A DNA stretch of 64,000 bases. Source: Semisulcospira habei (lineage: Eukaryota > Mollusca > Gastropoda > Semisulcospiridae). The position numbers and the translations under genes were made by a program. The notes beneath the pieces were generated by a model. It did not search any database. It was not told the DNA's origin and was given only the letters and a program-made list of their open reading frames with translations. Shown here in pieces: positions 9,053 through 20,488 of the stretch. The DNA lies in NCBI GenBank assembly GCA_036245525.1, contig BTPG01000003.1, positions 157,120,439 to 157,184,438 on the forward strand, given 5' to 3'. Position 1 is the first letter of the stretch. Each line of letters begins with the position of its first letter.

Positions 9053-10944
9053 AGTCAACCTGCTTTCACACAAATTATAGCAAGACTGAAATTGTACCGT
9101 GAAATTCTAGTTTTGCCACCGTTTTCCCAAGTCTTGAAGCGAAAGCGAAACTCATAACACGTTAAATTACGTCAGTAAAAACAAAAAAAATACGTCATGA
9201 CAAATGACGTTTGACAAACCAATGACGCGTATGCACTGCGCGCGCCCCTTATAGAGTTCACTATGGCGCATTGGCACATCTGCGAGGCTTTTTCAAAAGG
9301 AGATATTTTAACATCAGAATCAAGTCAAAGACAAACGGTAGAGACCCTTGAGAGAGAACAGCTCTCATATAGAAGGGACTTTGTGGTTTATGATTCATCC
9401 CATCTTGTTTGTTATTCTTACTAGATACTTTGCATACAGCTAGATTAAAAGGAGATATTGAAGGAGTTCGTAATCCAGCGTTGTACCTCTTCAACGTTTT
9501 GAATAATAATTAATTCATTTTTGCAAATTTTGGATCTACATCAAACAGTCAGCCATGGAAGAGGCTGCGTGAAACAACGATCAGCCCTGGAGCATGAAGT
9601 GGCTGCGTGCCTTTCGGATGATGACGTCAGTGAACATCAAATTCGTCAATGTGTACACGGCGTCGCGAGACTAGCTATGCCATAACGTGAAGCTTACAAA
9701 CGTCATTTTGCTACTCTTGCTATTCTTTTTCAGAATTCCTGTCGCTACACGAGCCCACAGAGCGTACTAATGATGGGAAGCGCCGTGTGTCCATCTGTAT
9801 TTGTGTGCGCCGGCGTGTATGTTGATCAGAGGTTGGCTTAGAGTGGAGGAAAATGGATCTGAAGGATAAGCTTACAATAAAAACAACTCTGAATGTATCT
9901 AAAAGAAAAATGCACGTCGGCTCCAAACAATACGATAGACTTTTGGATGAAATCCTCATCTTGTTTTCCCAACTACACCGGCTTGGTCTACAAACTGTAT
10001 AGCATCAGGCGAAGCGGAACAGAGCGAAAGGAACAGTTACTGGATTCGCTGGAATATTGTCCGTGCATCAAATTGGCATACTGCTGCAGTGCGTCTGAAT
10101 TGATCAATTTCTGGTCGTTCGTACTCTACAGGCAATAGTTGTCCCGGCCAGGCATAAGAATGCTTACCATCCCATTGCACCCTTGCTCGGCAACTCTGAT
10201 CTAACCCTTAGACCAAGCGCATCCTCAGTTTTAGAGACACCCCTCCCCCCCCCCCCCCCTTCAGCAAAACAACAACAAACAAACAACAAAAAGAAACACT
10301 GAGGTTTTAACTCGGACCACTTGCTGTGACAAATAGTCCCGTCCCACAAACGAGGGTGAGGGGAGTGGGGTCGGACCCGTCCACAGATATTATGTCTGTG
10401 AGACCCATTGACTATTCTTAATAAGTTTGGGGTCAAAAGGTCGCGTGCGCGAAAACGAGGCTATCGGGGGCTGGACGCCCGACAGCAACATCAATGGCGA
10501 GTGAAAGTGCAGAACGTCGAGACCTTGGAATTCTGCCGTATATTGAGCATCAGCAAATGTCTAACCATACATAAAAATCAGTCCACAGCAAATCAATCAC
10601 AGCCATTTGGCTTGAAGCTTGATTGAATTGTGTTCGAAGAAACTTGTCAGTAGATTGAGCATTCAGAAGATTGTAGTTCATTAGGATTTTTTTTTTTTCT
10701 ACACGCCTGAGTGATGAGAGATATACGAGTGCTTTGTCAAAATGTACAAGGAACATGTAACATACTGAGTGCACTATTTTTGTTTTTATAGATTTGACAG
10801 CACATTAGCATTGTTGGAGGGGTCAACTCGGTTATATTTTGTGAATTTAGCCAGCGAGAAACAACACGGCTTAAATTCAATTATCGGTTGGGGATCTACT
10901 TATAGTCCATAAGCTAGCCAGTTCTACCGTGCACCACCCCCCTC
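9053..10944. other. No gene recognised
   Basis: Apparently unique DNA. A Cys-rich 81-codon ORF at 9893-10138 has no domain or splice context. C tracts occur near 10240-10259 and 10938-10955. I find no repeat shared with the rest of the window. Confidence 0.45.
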
Positions 10945-11223
10945 CCCCCCCCCCCTATCCCAGTACTCAATAAGATGGGTTTCAAAATGTACCTTGGTAT
11001 GTCCTGAGATGTTTAAGCCATGTTCCCCGAAAATCCTTAGGAACACACCAGAGATATAGCCGATGGCGCAAGGGTACCCCCATTCACGCTCTTCGCCCAT
11101 GCTAAAATGAGGTTCAGAAACATTTTCCTCTAAATAAATCAGAATTCATTCCAGAAGCCCAAATCAGGTAATATTATGTTAAGGCACACCTTCTGCATCC
11201 TCTGCAAAAAAACAGAATGAAAA
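10945..11223 (+). repeat. Left inverted arm, outer part
   Basis: From the C tract through ACTCAATAAGATGGG to CATCCTCTGCAAAAAA this matches, in reverse, 22660-22925. The arm continues at 17649 beyond the DIRS element that interrupts it. Confidence 0.8.
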
Positions 11224-11444
11224 AATGAATTTTTTTTCTAAAATGTATTTTTTTTGAAAAATACTTACCGATGGCATTACTATCTGGGAATACACTCTAT
11301 TGCCTATAGATTTCAGCAAAATTGTGTGTAGCACACAACTGGGGAGGAGACACCGGGGATCCAAGCACTATGACCCCGGGTGGCCTCCCCTTACTACCCT
11401 ATCCCGGCGAGCACAGGGCGACCTCGTCAGTTTCACACATAGCC
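11224..11444 (+). repeat. DIRS left inverted terminal repeat
   Basis: From ATACTTACCGATGGCATTAC to TTTCACACATAGCC it is the reverse complement of 17449-17635. The outermost AT-rich 45 bp differ from the right end, and the internal complementary region copies each of them separately. Confidence 0.9.
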
Positions 11445-11477
11445 ACAAGAGGCAAGCGGGGCAGGCGGGAGGGCCAT

Positions 11478-11580
11478 TCGAGTAATGCCATCGATAAGTA
11501 TTTTTCAAAAAAATACATTTTAGAAAAAAAATTCATTTGTTTTTTCAAAATACATTACCGATGGCATTACTATCTGGGAG
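11478..11580 (-). repeat. DIRS internal complementary region
   Basis: Two abutting pieces. The first (about 11478-11537) is complementary to the outer edge of the left repeat (11224-11280). The second (about 11538-11580) is complementary to the outer edge of the right repeat (17607-17648). This junction of both termini is the template that the DIRS replication model requires to rebuild the ends, and it lies next to the 3' repeat. Confidence 0.85.
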
Positions 11581-11745
11581 AATGGCGAACAGGCGGAGGG
11601 TGCCGTATCTAACCACAACCCAACCACTCCGCCGGCCCCCTCGAGAGAGAACTCCCGACGATTTCAGCTATGATGTGCCTAAGACGCCAGCAGCGCTCGG
11701 AGGGAGTGCTGGGCCGCGGAGATGTCGCCCACCCGTGCCAGGGAG

Positions 11746-12697
11746 TCACGTCAGCCGGATAGGTCTCTTAAGGTAGAAGCGTGCGAAAGTGGAGTCTGAG
11801 CGCCAGCCACCCGCTGCCAAAATATCTTTGACCGAGCAGTTGCGGTCCAGGGCTAGACTGGTGGCTACTGCTCTCACTTCATGCGCCCGGATTTGTAAAG
11901 GCTCAGCGCCGCGTGGGGAGAGGTCTAGGTAGTCTGACCTAATCACCCACCGCAGCCAGGATGACACGATCTGGGCCGAGATGTGGCGTCTGCCCGCGGA
12001 CAAGGTAAGAAGAGGCGCGAGCGCCCCCGGCGCTGCGGCGGAGAGCGGCGCAGGTAAATCTTTAGCGCCCGCACTGGGTCCTGTTGCCGCGATCCAGGGG
12101 AGAGGTCCGCTCCACAGAGGGGCCGTATCGTTAGCACCTGAGGAGCCGCCGCGGGCGGCGGTTCTTGGCCAGGAAGGACGGATCGAAGAGCCTCTGCGCA
12201 GAGCCGTCGGAACGAACCGCAAACAGGCTGGGAGCATCGAGAGCGCGTGAAGCTCGCTGACTCGGGACGCTGTAACGAGAGCCAGAAGGAAACAGGTTTT
12301 CCGGGTCAAGTCTGAGAACCGAGCCAAGGGGAGGGGCTCAACCGGTCCGAATTCAACCACGTCAGTACCCAGGCAAGATCCCACCGGGGTACTAGGGAAC
12401 GTGAAACCGGACGTCGGAGTTCAAAGTGAGCCAGAAATTCGACAGATCCTTGCAGGCGCCTGGGTCCGGAAGACACCGGTGACGGTAGATGTCCGCGGAC
12501 GTAGCGCGGTAGCCCTTGATGGCAACCGGGGCTAAGCCCCGGTCGTCGAAGAGCCACAGGAAGAACTCCGCCAGTTGGTGGGAGGCTAGGTTAGTGGGAG
12601 GGTGCCCATGGGAGGTGCACCAGGTCTGAAAGACCCTCCACGTGCCTTCGTACACCTTCCTTGTAGAGAGTCTGCGGGCTGCTGCAATTGCCGCCAC
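11746..12697 (-). pseudogene. DIRS tyrosine recombinase, one frameshift
   Basis: The N-terminal core-binding part (12697-12392) has STRKVYEGTW, a WLF box and AIKGYRATSADIYRH. The catalytic part (12384-11746) has Arg in TASRVSELHALS, His and Arg in RAHEVRAVATSLA, and a final GGWRSDSTFARFYLK with Trp and the Tyr nucleophile, so all catalytic residues are visible. The two parts are in different frames; the break lies in the CCC run near 12395-12400. This enzyme would insert the circular DIRS intermediate. Confidence 0.85.
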
Positions 12698-14667
12698 TGC
12701 TGCATCCGAGAACCTCTAGCGGCGCGGGCGTGCCGGACAACCTCCAAGCGTGTAGGTGGAGGCGTACGGGGCACGGATGGAAAAGCCGCTGACGGGGCTG
12801 CTTGAGCATCGTGGAAGGGGTAGGAAGCTCCAGAGGAGGGTCCGTCGCAAGCGCGAGGAGGTCCGTGGTCCAGCTCTTGGTCCAGTTGAAGGGGGCCACC
12901 AGCAGGAGGACCGCCGAGCATCCCAGAAGCTTCCGCAGTACCTTCGGAACGAGGACTGCCGGGGGGTAGGCGTAAGCAATCCGGCCGACCCAAGGAATGG
13001 GGAGCGCGTCCACTGCCCAAGCGAGTGGATCCAGGACTGGCGAGACGTAGACCGGGAGCTGGCTGCTACATCTGGTGGCAAACAGATCCACTAGCGGCGT
13101 TTCCCAGTGAGCGCAGAGCAGGCGAAAAATATCCGGGCGTAGGGACCGCTCCGTGTGGAGCAACTGTCCGCGACGAGACAGGGCGTCCGCCTTCACGTTG
13201 AGGTGGCCAGGGATGTGGCGGGCTCGTAGGGCAATGCCTCGATCCCTGCACCAGAGGCGAAGGTGGCACCGAAGAATGCAAAGGGAGGGCGAGTGAGTGC
13301 CACCCTGATTCTGTATGTAAGCCACCACCGTCGAGTTGTCGGAGAGCACGAGGACGTCCTGATTGGCCCAGGTCTCCTGCCAACGTCGAATGCCAATCCA
13401 ACTGCCTTCAGCTCCAGCCAGTTGACGTGATTCCCGAACAGCTCCCGAAGCCAACGCCCGAGGCCGAGAGAAATCCGGTAACAGGTGCGCGCCCCAGCCG
13501 GCCTGGCTCGCCTCTGTACAGAGAGACCACCGAGGCGGCGGGGAGTGTAGGGCACCCCCGAAGCCAGCCAAGCGAGGTCCGCCCACCTCTCGAGGTGAGG
13601 ACGAGCCCGAGGCGTGACAGGTACTAGATCCAACAGAGCGCCCGAGGGTCGCCAGTGAAGAAGGAGACGTAGCTGGAGAGGCCGAGCATAAAGTCTGCCC
13701 AAGGGAAGCAGGTCCGCAGCCGCCCTGAGGAGGCCCAGGAGTTGAAGCCAGACCCTGGCGGTGAAGGAGGATCCCATCCCCATCGAAGTGGCTAAGTCGA
13801 CTATCTTCTGTCGCCTGGCCAGAGGCAGGCGGGCAAGGTTGAGGTCGGTCAGGAATTCCATCCCCCGATGTAGAAACCGTCGAGAGGGAGAAGAACGGAT
13901 TTCCCCAATGAGTAGGAAACCTAGACGACGCAGAAGGGAAAGCAGGGCATCCCTGTCCGTCTGGAGGGCTGCGGAGACCAAGGTGCGCAGTAGAAGGTCG
14001 TCCAAGTAATTGGAGGCCGGGCTCAAGGAGCGCTGACGGAAATTGGCTATCACGGCGTCGAGCAGTCTTGTAAACACCCACGGACTGATGTTGAGGCCGA
14101 AAGGAAGGGCGCAGAACTGGTAGACGATCCCCCCAAGTCAAACCGAAGGTACCGGCGAAACGACGGATGAATCGGGACGTGCAGATAGGCGTCTGACAGA
14201 TCGAGGCTGATCGCAAAGTCCATCGGCCGGAGGGCCGCACGGAGTGTCCTGGCCGTCTCCATCCTGAATCGAGGGGCCAAGCATCCTGAATCGAGGCCAA
14301 GCTGGCCAAGCTGATAAGGCCAAGCTGGCCAAGCTGATAAGTCGATAACTGGACGCCACTTGCCGCCTGGTTTGGGAGCTAGAAGAGTCGGCTGTAGAAC
14401 GCCGGAGAGTCCTGCCGCAAAACCACCTCTGTCGCCGCTTTGGTGAGGAGGGTCGCCACTTCCCCGCGCAGAGCGTCCGCCTGTGTGCCGTCGAGCGGTT
14501 CCTGGGTCCACATGGGTGCTCAGCGAAGAGGCGGAGGCGACAGGAACGAAAGTTGCAGGCCTGCGGTAACGGTGGAAAGAATCCAGGGGTCGTCCGGGAA
14601 GAGCGACAGCCGCCCGCCGACGGGAGGCCCGATTAATGAGGCGGGGGCGGAGGCGGGGGCGAGTCAA
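12591..14667 (-). pseudogene. DIRS reverse transcriptase-RNase H, frameshifted
   Basis: The reverse transcriptase starts with APKPGGKWRPVIDLS and SLDLSDAYLHVPIH in one frame (14667 to about 14130). It continues in a second frame with the active-site YLDD (about 13997-14008) and NWLELKAV. RNase H is in a third frame, with SDNSTVVAYIQNQGG and HIPGHLNVKADALSR (about 13345-13170). At least two frameshifts are needed, near 14130 and near 13515. A short tandem expansion of a GGCCAAGCT motif (about 14270-14345) disrupts the palm region. No methyltransferase domain was recognised. Confidence 0.85.
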
Positions 14668-16142
14668 AGAGCCCGACCGCGGCCCGATCTACGGGCACCG
14701 CGGGGCCAAGAAGGGCGAGGGGCGGGGCCGGCCTGAGTAGCCTGGAATGGACGGGCCCGACCTCGTGAAGATCCGACTGTAGAGAAGGAGGGCCTGAAAG
14801 ACTGCTGGGCACGACCCCCGCCGTGCGGGGGGCGCGAAAGCGGGTCGAGGCTGGGTTAGATGCAGGCTTGGGCCACAAGTCCTTGGAAGATTCCTTAAAG
14901 GTGTGCCAAGTGTCGCCGAACAGCTGAGGACCCCCTAAGGGGGCGTGACGGAGCTGGGACTTCACTGACAAGGGAAGGTCCGAGCAGAGGCGCAAAAGGG
15001 TATCCCTCCTCCAGAGGTCGCATTTGGCAGCCGCTGCCCTGGCGGTGGCGGAAGAATGGTAGGCGGACCGGTTGGCCGCTATCAGGATGGACTGCACGTC
15101 ACGAAGCGGGGACTGAGCCTCCAGGTCCCACGTATCCTGTACGCACTGCAGTGCTGCCTGGGTAGCCAGTTCCAAACCCGAGCACGCCAGCGAGTTCCGC
15201 GCTAAGGAGGCGATCCTGTCGAGAGGCCGAGGCCACGAGTTCTGGACGAGCCTGCGGCCGCCCGCCTGTAGTAAGGCCGCCACATCCACCGCTGGAAAAG
15301 GTAAGGCGAAGGCTTGGGAGTGTCCAGCGTACTAGGCCTGGTGGAAGCTTAAGTTGATTCCCACCGGCGATCGAGCGGCGGTAAAGTATCCCGTGTCGCC
15401 GAAAGCGTCGTTACGCAGCTGGGCGGAGAAGCATCGGTGAGGTCCCGGAAGCCGGCTTGCGGGAGGGACTTGCGGCGCTGGACTGGCCTCTGCGCGTCGA
15501 CCATGGCCGAAGCCTGTCTCTTCGGAGGAGGCGAAGGCGGACAGACGTCGGGCGGTAGGGACTTGGCGATAAGCCTTGAAGCCTCACCCATAGCGTGGAC
15601 CGACTGTGATCCGAGCGAAGGGCCGGCAACGTCTGACGAGGCGGAGGCCGACGCGACAGCGGAAAAAAGGCGGGAAGGAGAACCCGCCGCCGAGTCCTGC
15701 AAGAAGATCGCCGAGGCCGAGTCCGACGGATGAAGGCTGAGGACGTCCGTTCCAAACTGATCTTCTCGCGGCAAAGACGAAAGGGGCGAGCGGCTACGAG
15801 AGTGCCGCACCGCCGCGCGCGAGGTAGACGCAGCCGCCTGCGACGCACGCAAAGAGGCGCGCCGCGGCGACGGAGGGACCGTGGCAAAGCGACGGTCCAC
15901 CTCGAAGTCGGGATCCGCACGCGGCAGCCGACGTGAGCGACAAACCGCGATCGGAATACCGAGGAAGTGGCCTGGTCACCCCTGGCCCGCCCGGGAGAAC
16001 CGGTGCGAGGGGGGGGGGGGGGGGGGGGACCGCCAATAGTCTCCCCTAGCCCGCTCAGGAAAGGCGGAGCGGGGAGGGGACAAATACCGGGCACGCGGCC
16101 CCCCGTCCGATGTGTCGGACCGTGGAGGACGCGCGATGTCAC
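14633..16142 (-). pseudogene. DIRS gag-like ORF region
   Basis: Overlapping minus-strand frames encode Ser/Arg/Pro-rich sequence (15900-15349) and a helical part (15289-14633) with SLARNSLACSG and a QLFGDTW block like DIRS gag proteins. Position upstream of the reverse transcriptase supports the call. The exact start and frame are uncertain, and the 5' part grades into G-rich tandem repeats. Confidence 0.55.
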
Positions 16143-16620
16143 ACCGGGCCCGCCTGGTCGATACGAGGCGGGGGGGGGGACAGTCTAGGGTCACGCCAAG
16201 CCCGCTCAGGAAAGGCGGAGCGGGGAGGGGACGATTTATGAGCCCGCTGCCCCAGCTCCGAAGCCTCGGAGCGAGGGGGGGGGGGGCGAGTGTCCAAGTC
16301 ACACCGGGCCCGTCCGGTCGATACGAGACGGGGGGGGGGGGGGGGGGGGGGGACAGTCTACGGTCACGCCAAGCCCGCTCAGGCGAAGCGAAGCGGGGAG
16401 GGGACCATTATGTGCACGCGACCCCCGCTCCGACTCCTCGGAGCGTGGGGGGCGAGAGTCAACCACACCCCGGGCCCGCCCAGGCGAGACGGGGCGGGCG
16501 GGGGGGGGGGGGGGGGGGGGGGGGGGAAGAAAGCGAAGCATGCCTTGCCCGTTCGGAAAATACAGAGCGGGGAGGCAGCATTACTAACGGTCTCGAGTCA
16601 CGTTCCGAAGCCTCGGTGCG
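16005..16620. repeat. G-tract tandem repeat in DIRS 5' region
   Basis: About three and a half units of 150-175 bp. Each contains CCCGCTCAG...CGGAGCGGGG or a similar short palindrome, CACACCGGGCCCG, and a G run that ranges from about 8 to about 30 bases. Length differences between units come mainly from the G runs. Confidence 0.8.
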
Positions 16621-17448
16621 TGAGCGAGAGCATTTCTTATCACGTTTACTCTCTTTCTTATGCTTGCGTTCCGTCACCCGTCCCCGCTCCGGAGACCTAG
16701 AGCCGGGGGTGGCCGACGAACGCTCATCTCTCCCAGACCGCTCGCCCGAAGCAGAGCGGGGGGTGGGAACCAAAATGGGCTCAAGCCACGCGCTAACGAA
16801 GCAGAGCGTGGGGAGCGTGACTCCGAAACTCGCCTACCCTGCTCCGAAGACTCGGAGAGGGGAGGGAGAACCTGCGAGGTAACGGTACAAGAAGGGGACT
16901 TACCTGTGGGCCGGAAAGCCCGATGCGCCGAGGGAAGTACGTCCACCCGTGGAGGATCCCGTGGAGACCGAAGCGGGCGAGGGGACCGGTCACGCCTGAA
17001 GAAGTCCCACCTGCGCGAACACCGGTCTTCCGTCCAAGCGGCGCCACCATCACACGTTCCGTCCGAAGCACAGCCCGAACACGGCAAGCAAGAGTCGAGT
17101 GCATCAACCGGCCACTGGAAGTCCCCGCACGCCGGCAAGTCTTCGACACAGAAGAAGCCATAAGGCCCTAAACCAGCTACGCCGGCGAAGAAAGTCCACC
17201 TTGCACAAACCAGCCGGGCACAAGTCACGTGCGTCGTCGAACCCCAAGGCCAAGCCAAGGGTGAACTCACAAAGTCAGAGCCGGTAAAACCGGTCGGCGC
17301 ACAGGTCACAATGAGTCCAATTGTCAAAGGAAAAACCACGAATGTAGTGAGTCCAGGGCTGAATCGAAGACTCCAATTCAAGCCCACAGTCAAAAACCAC
17401 TGAAACCCGTAGAACGGAGAAAGGCAAAAACTCGACCGTCCCCGGTCG
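16621..17448 (-). other. DIRS 5' internal region
   Basis: Low-complexity Arg/Ser-coding sequence on both strands, with repeated CCGAAGCCTCGG-type palindromes. It is part of the element by position. No defined domain was found. Confidence 0.4.
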
Positions 17449-17648
17449 AGCTATGAGTGAAACTGACGAGGTCGCCCTGTGCTCGCCGGGATAGGGTAGT
17501 AAGGGGAGGCCACCCGGGGTCATAGTGCTTGGATCCCCGGTGTCTCCTCCCCAGTTGTGTGCTACACACAATTTTGCTGAAATCTATAGGCAATAGAGTG
17601 TATTCCCAGATAGTAATGCCATCGGTAATGTATTTTGAAAAAACAAAT
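17449..17648 (-). repeat. DIRS right inverted terminal repeat
   Basis: Reverse complement of the left repeat, ending in ATGCCATCGGTAATG and an AT-rich edge. Because the element is coded on the minus strand this is its 5' end. Confidence 0.9.
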
Positions 17649-18425
17649 ATTGAATCTCTGGTTCACAGTGATGGTATTTGTGCACCCAGTAAACGACCAT
17701 TTCCACAAAATCGCAATAAAAAAAAATATGTGTCAGATGCCTTCAGACATTTTCTATAGCACTGACAGTCCATTTTTAAGGCTTACGTCATTAAACCAGG
17801 ATGTTACAATTATTATAAACCTAACTAGGTGATGCTGTGATCACTGTGAGAGCCACAGTGGTTGATTTTGTATCCCTACCCCCACGTTTTAAAAATACAC
17901 AAAATTAATTAATTTTTTTTTACTAAAGTTAATCCATTTCATTTGGACCTCTCTTTATCTATTAAGTTTCAATAATGTGAGCATAAAGTGCAAGAAAATA
18001 AGGAAAGTCGGCATCCTTTACGGTAAGTTCGTGGTAAATGATATTTTTTTTCCCAATTAAAATTGCCGAATTAGGAAACGTACGTTGTTTCCGATGCCCT
18101 CAGAAAGTTTGTATACAACTGATAGGTCTTTGTTAGGTTTTATTGGTTAGGATAGAGTACCACAGTTACTCCCAACCTGATTTTATGATGCTGTGATGCA
18201 TTTAGGGGCCACAGTGGCTAAATCTGCTGCCCTACCCCTATTTTACCAGTACGCAAAGGAACGCAAAATGATCATAACAAATGCTTATGTCATACTCCTC
18301 TGTTTAAATATTTTTGTTGCCAGTTTTCTTAACAAAGCATGCATATTGAGCATAAAATTTGTGATAATTTTATTAATTTCAATGTGACCCATCGATTTAA
18401 TTGTAATTATTTTTAGTTAAGGCAT
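17649..18425 (+). repeat. Left inverted arm, inner part
   Basis: Continues the arm interrupted by DIRS; it is the reverse complement of 21832-22650. It is itself a diverged tandem duplication of about 340 bp: GATGCTGTGAT...CCACAGTGG followed by an AATATGTGAGCATAAA-like block occurs near 17831-18000 and again near 18185-18380. Confidence 0.8.
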
Positions 18426-18429
18426 GTTT

Positions 18430-19498
18430 AACAGGGGTTGCCACTGAAGCTTCTACCGTCTGCACATTCTGCAGTCTTGTCAAACTCGGGGAAGCTGTAC
18501 CTCAGGGGGATGGTGTGTCTGATGCTGTTTTTTGTCTGCATTAATGACCTCCGTCCAACAGTACCAAGGTTCATCTCGAACATCCTCCATGCGGATGACT
18601 TTGCAGTGTGGGGTGCAGCAGAACATAAAGAAATAGCATCCTGCAGAATCCATGATGCTGCCAATAGAGTCAGCAGCTGGACTGAAAGATGGCCACTCAA
18701 ACTGAGCTAGCCCATTTCTTTCAATCAGATGGAAGAGGTCACCTTGAAACTGGAGACTTTCCAGTACCAAAGACAGACAGGCCAATTTTACTGGCAACAA
18801 ATAAATTATTGGATTCACGTGGATGCCTCACATCGAAGCCATGGAAGCTAGGGCTGCGGAAAAAAGTCTCTGATGAAGAAACTGGTGGGGACCACATTGG
18901 CGCAAATTACAGCATCCTGGCGCAAGCAACCACCTGCTCGGTCAGACCAGTAGTGCGGTACCAAGATACATCGACAACATGAAACACTGCCTGCAAAACA
19001 AAAAAAACCAAAAAAGCCAGGTTTGACAAGATGCAGAACATGGGTCATGCTCATGATGAAGTGACATTCTTAGAGCCTTCTGGAGCACCCCAATTTAGGA
19101 AATGGAGGACACTGGAGCCACTGGAATGCAGAACAGCACACATGATGAAGAGACTTACTAAACACTGGCATGGGAGACTACAGGAGCAGACCAAGAACCG
19201 TCAGAAACGCCCAAGTCTGAACCGCCAACTGAAGGTCCTGCAAAGGGCTAAAACTGATGTCCTGAAACCCAGCTCAAAGATGTGTGAAGAGCTCCCTTCA
19301 GATACCTGGACATCTCAAAATAGCCTTCTAGACAACATAAACAATGCTCCAGGACCCTTTGCCAAAGGTCGCGGCACTACACAAAGCCAACTCGCTGGAG
19401 ATTATGCACAAGCGCTACCCTCACAGCAGCTGTGGTACCGCACAAGACGCCGTGCGGAATGAAGGAAGTGGCGTGTACATCCGTTGTGCAGACCACGC
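18430..19498 (+). pseudogene. RNase H-type LINE remnant, RT part
   Basis: Decayed non-LTR reverse transcriptase. The active-site region reads CINDLRP followed by LHADDFAVWGA, then SSWTERWPLKLS. After a frameshift near 18700 the thumb/connection part reads WKLGLRKK and GANYSILAQATTCSVRPVV. It ends in the start of RNase H (SGVYIRCAD near 19465-19490), where another element is inserted. Many stops. The Jockey/I-like assignment rests on the RNase H domain after RT. Confidence 0.7.
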
Positions 19499-20488
19499 CA
19501 CGCTATATCTATTCAAGATGGCGGCCGATGCAACACCTCCTGGCCGCCCGCTCCGGCAGAAATGGTCGCCACCGACAGAATTCTAGCCATTGTACCTTCG
19601 TTTGATATACGATGTCAGGCCCTGCAATGCTGCATCACGACCGGTATTTCTTTTTGATGACTTTTGTAAATTTGATGTGCTGTGACTGTTAATTGGATCA
19701 TCATATTTTTCTCCGCTGTGCCGCTATGCTGGGAGTTGATACACGCTGATTCTTGTTGTACCAAGCGGATATTAGAAGAACAGCGCGCGCTATGCTGTGG
19801 CAATACACCCAACGTGCTTTCCTCCCCTTTCATCATTTCATCTCAGGAGTGGCTCTTCCGGCACGCCACACTCAACTGACATCACGGCCTGCGCTAGCCT
19901 AGTGCACTCAACGAAGCCAGTACCAGCAAGCTTCAGGCCCCACATTCCAGCCGAATGATGTAATGACAGACACCTCCCAGACGCAGTGACTGTGTTTCTT
20001 ACTGAACAGCCGCGTGTGTACTTTTCTAGAGTGCTTTCATGTTAATGATGTAGTTCTACTACGTTTGTTTTTAAAATGAATATGAAGTTATATAACAGTT
20101 AAGTTCAGTATAAGGTGGTGACTGTTTATGCCGGAGCGACTGTCTAAACACCGGCGCTGTACTATGGCGGCGACGGGCCCCCAGGTGCTGTTTGACCGTT
20201 GTTCAGTTTTATGTTCGGCCTAGATCGGAGATCATCTCCGTATCGACGCGGGTATTTTGTTTCTGTTGTTAACTTGTTTTATGTACTAGTTTTAGCCAAG
20301 TAGGAACTTAATAAAGAACATTATAATAGTGTGTCCCGAGTCAATGTCCATTGTGTAGCTCTGTTATTGTAATTTGTGGAATGAGCGAGTGAGTGAATGC
20401 CGTAAGCAGCACCTGTGGTGGCAAAAATGTGAATTTCCCCATGAGGGATTAATAAAGTATTATTGTATTGTATTGTATTGTACTACCT
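19499..20488 (+). mobile_element. Inserted retroposon with (ATTGT)n tail
   Basis: Interrupts the RNase H coding region, which resumes immediately after it with TTSLSLPAGSSRSNYHTD. Its 3' end reads CCCCATGAGGGATTAATAAA followed by repeated ATTGT, a tail style known from CR1/L2-like LINEs and their SINEs. The interior (about 985 bp) has no clear ORF. Exact borders are within a few bases. Confidence 0.65.

Larger units (their letters stand above)
11224..17648 (-). mobile_element. DIRS-type tyrosine-recombinase retrotransposon
   Basis: About 6.4 kb, coding on the minus strand in the order gag-like, reverse transcriptase/RNase H, tyrosine recombinase. It has inverted terminal repeats (about 11224-11444 and 17449-17648) and an internal complementary region (about 11478-11580). 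There is no target duplication, as expected for recombinase-mediated integration. The opposite arm at 22650-22685 gives the empty site, so both borders were read by comparison (left near GAATGAAAAA, right near AAACAAATATTG). All ORFs carry frameshifts, so this copy is probably inactive although its structure is complete. Confidence 0.9.

Noticed and set aside
9893..10138. Cys-rich 81-codon ORF
   Set aside because: No splice context, domain or second copy; length is within chance.
12756..14009. Plus-strand ORFs opposite the DIRS polymerase
   Set aside because: Shadow frames of a GC-rich minus-strand gene; no domain.
16112..17163. Long plus-strand ORFs in the DIRS 5' region
   Set aside because: Antisense to the element, Arg/Gly-rich by composition and built on G-rich tandem repeats.
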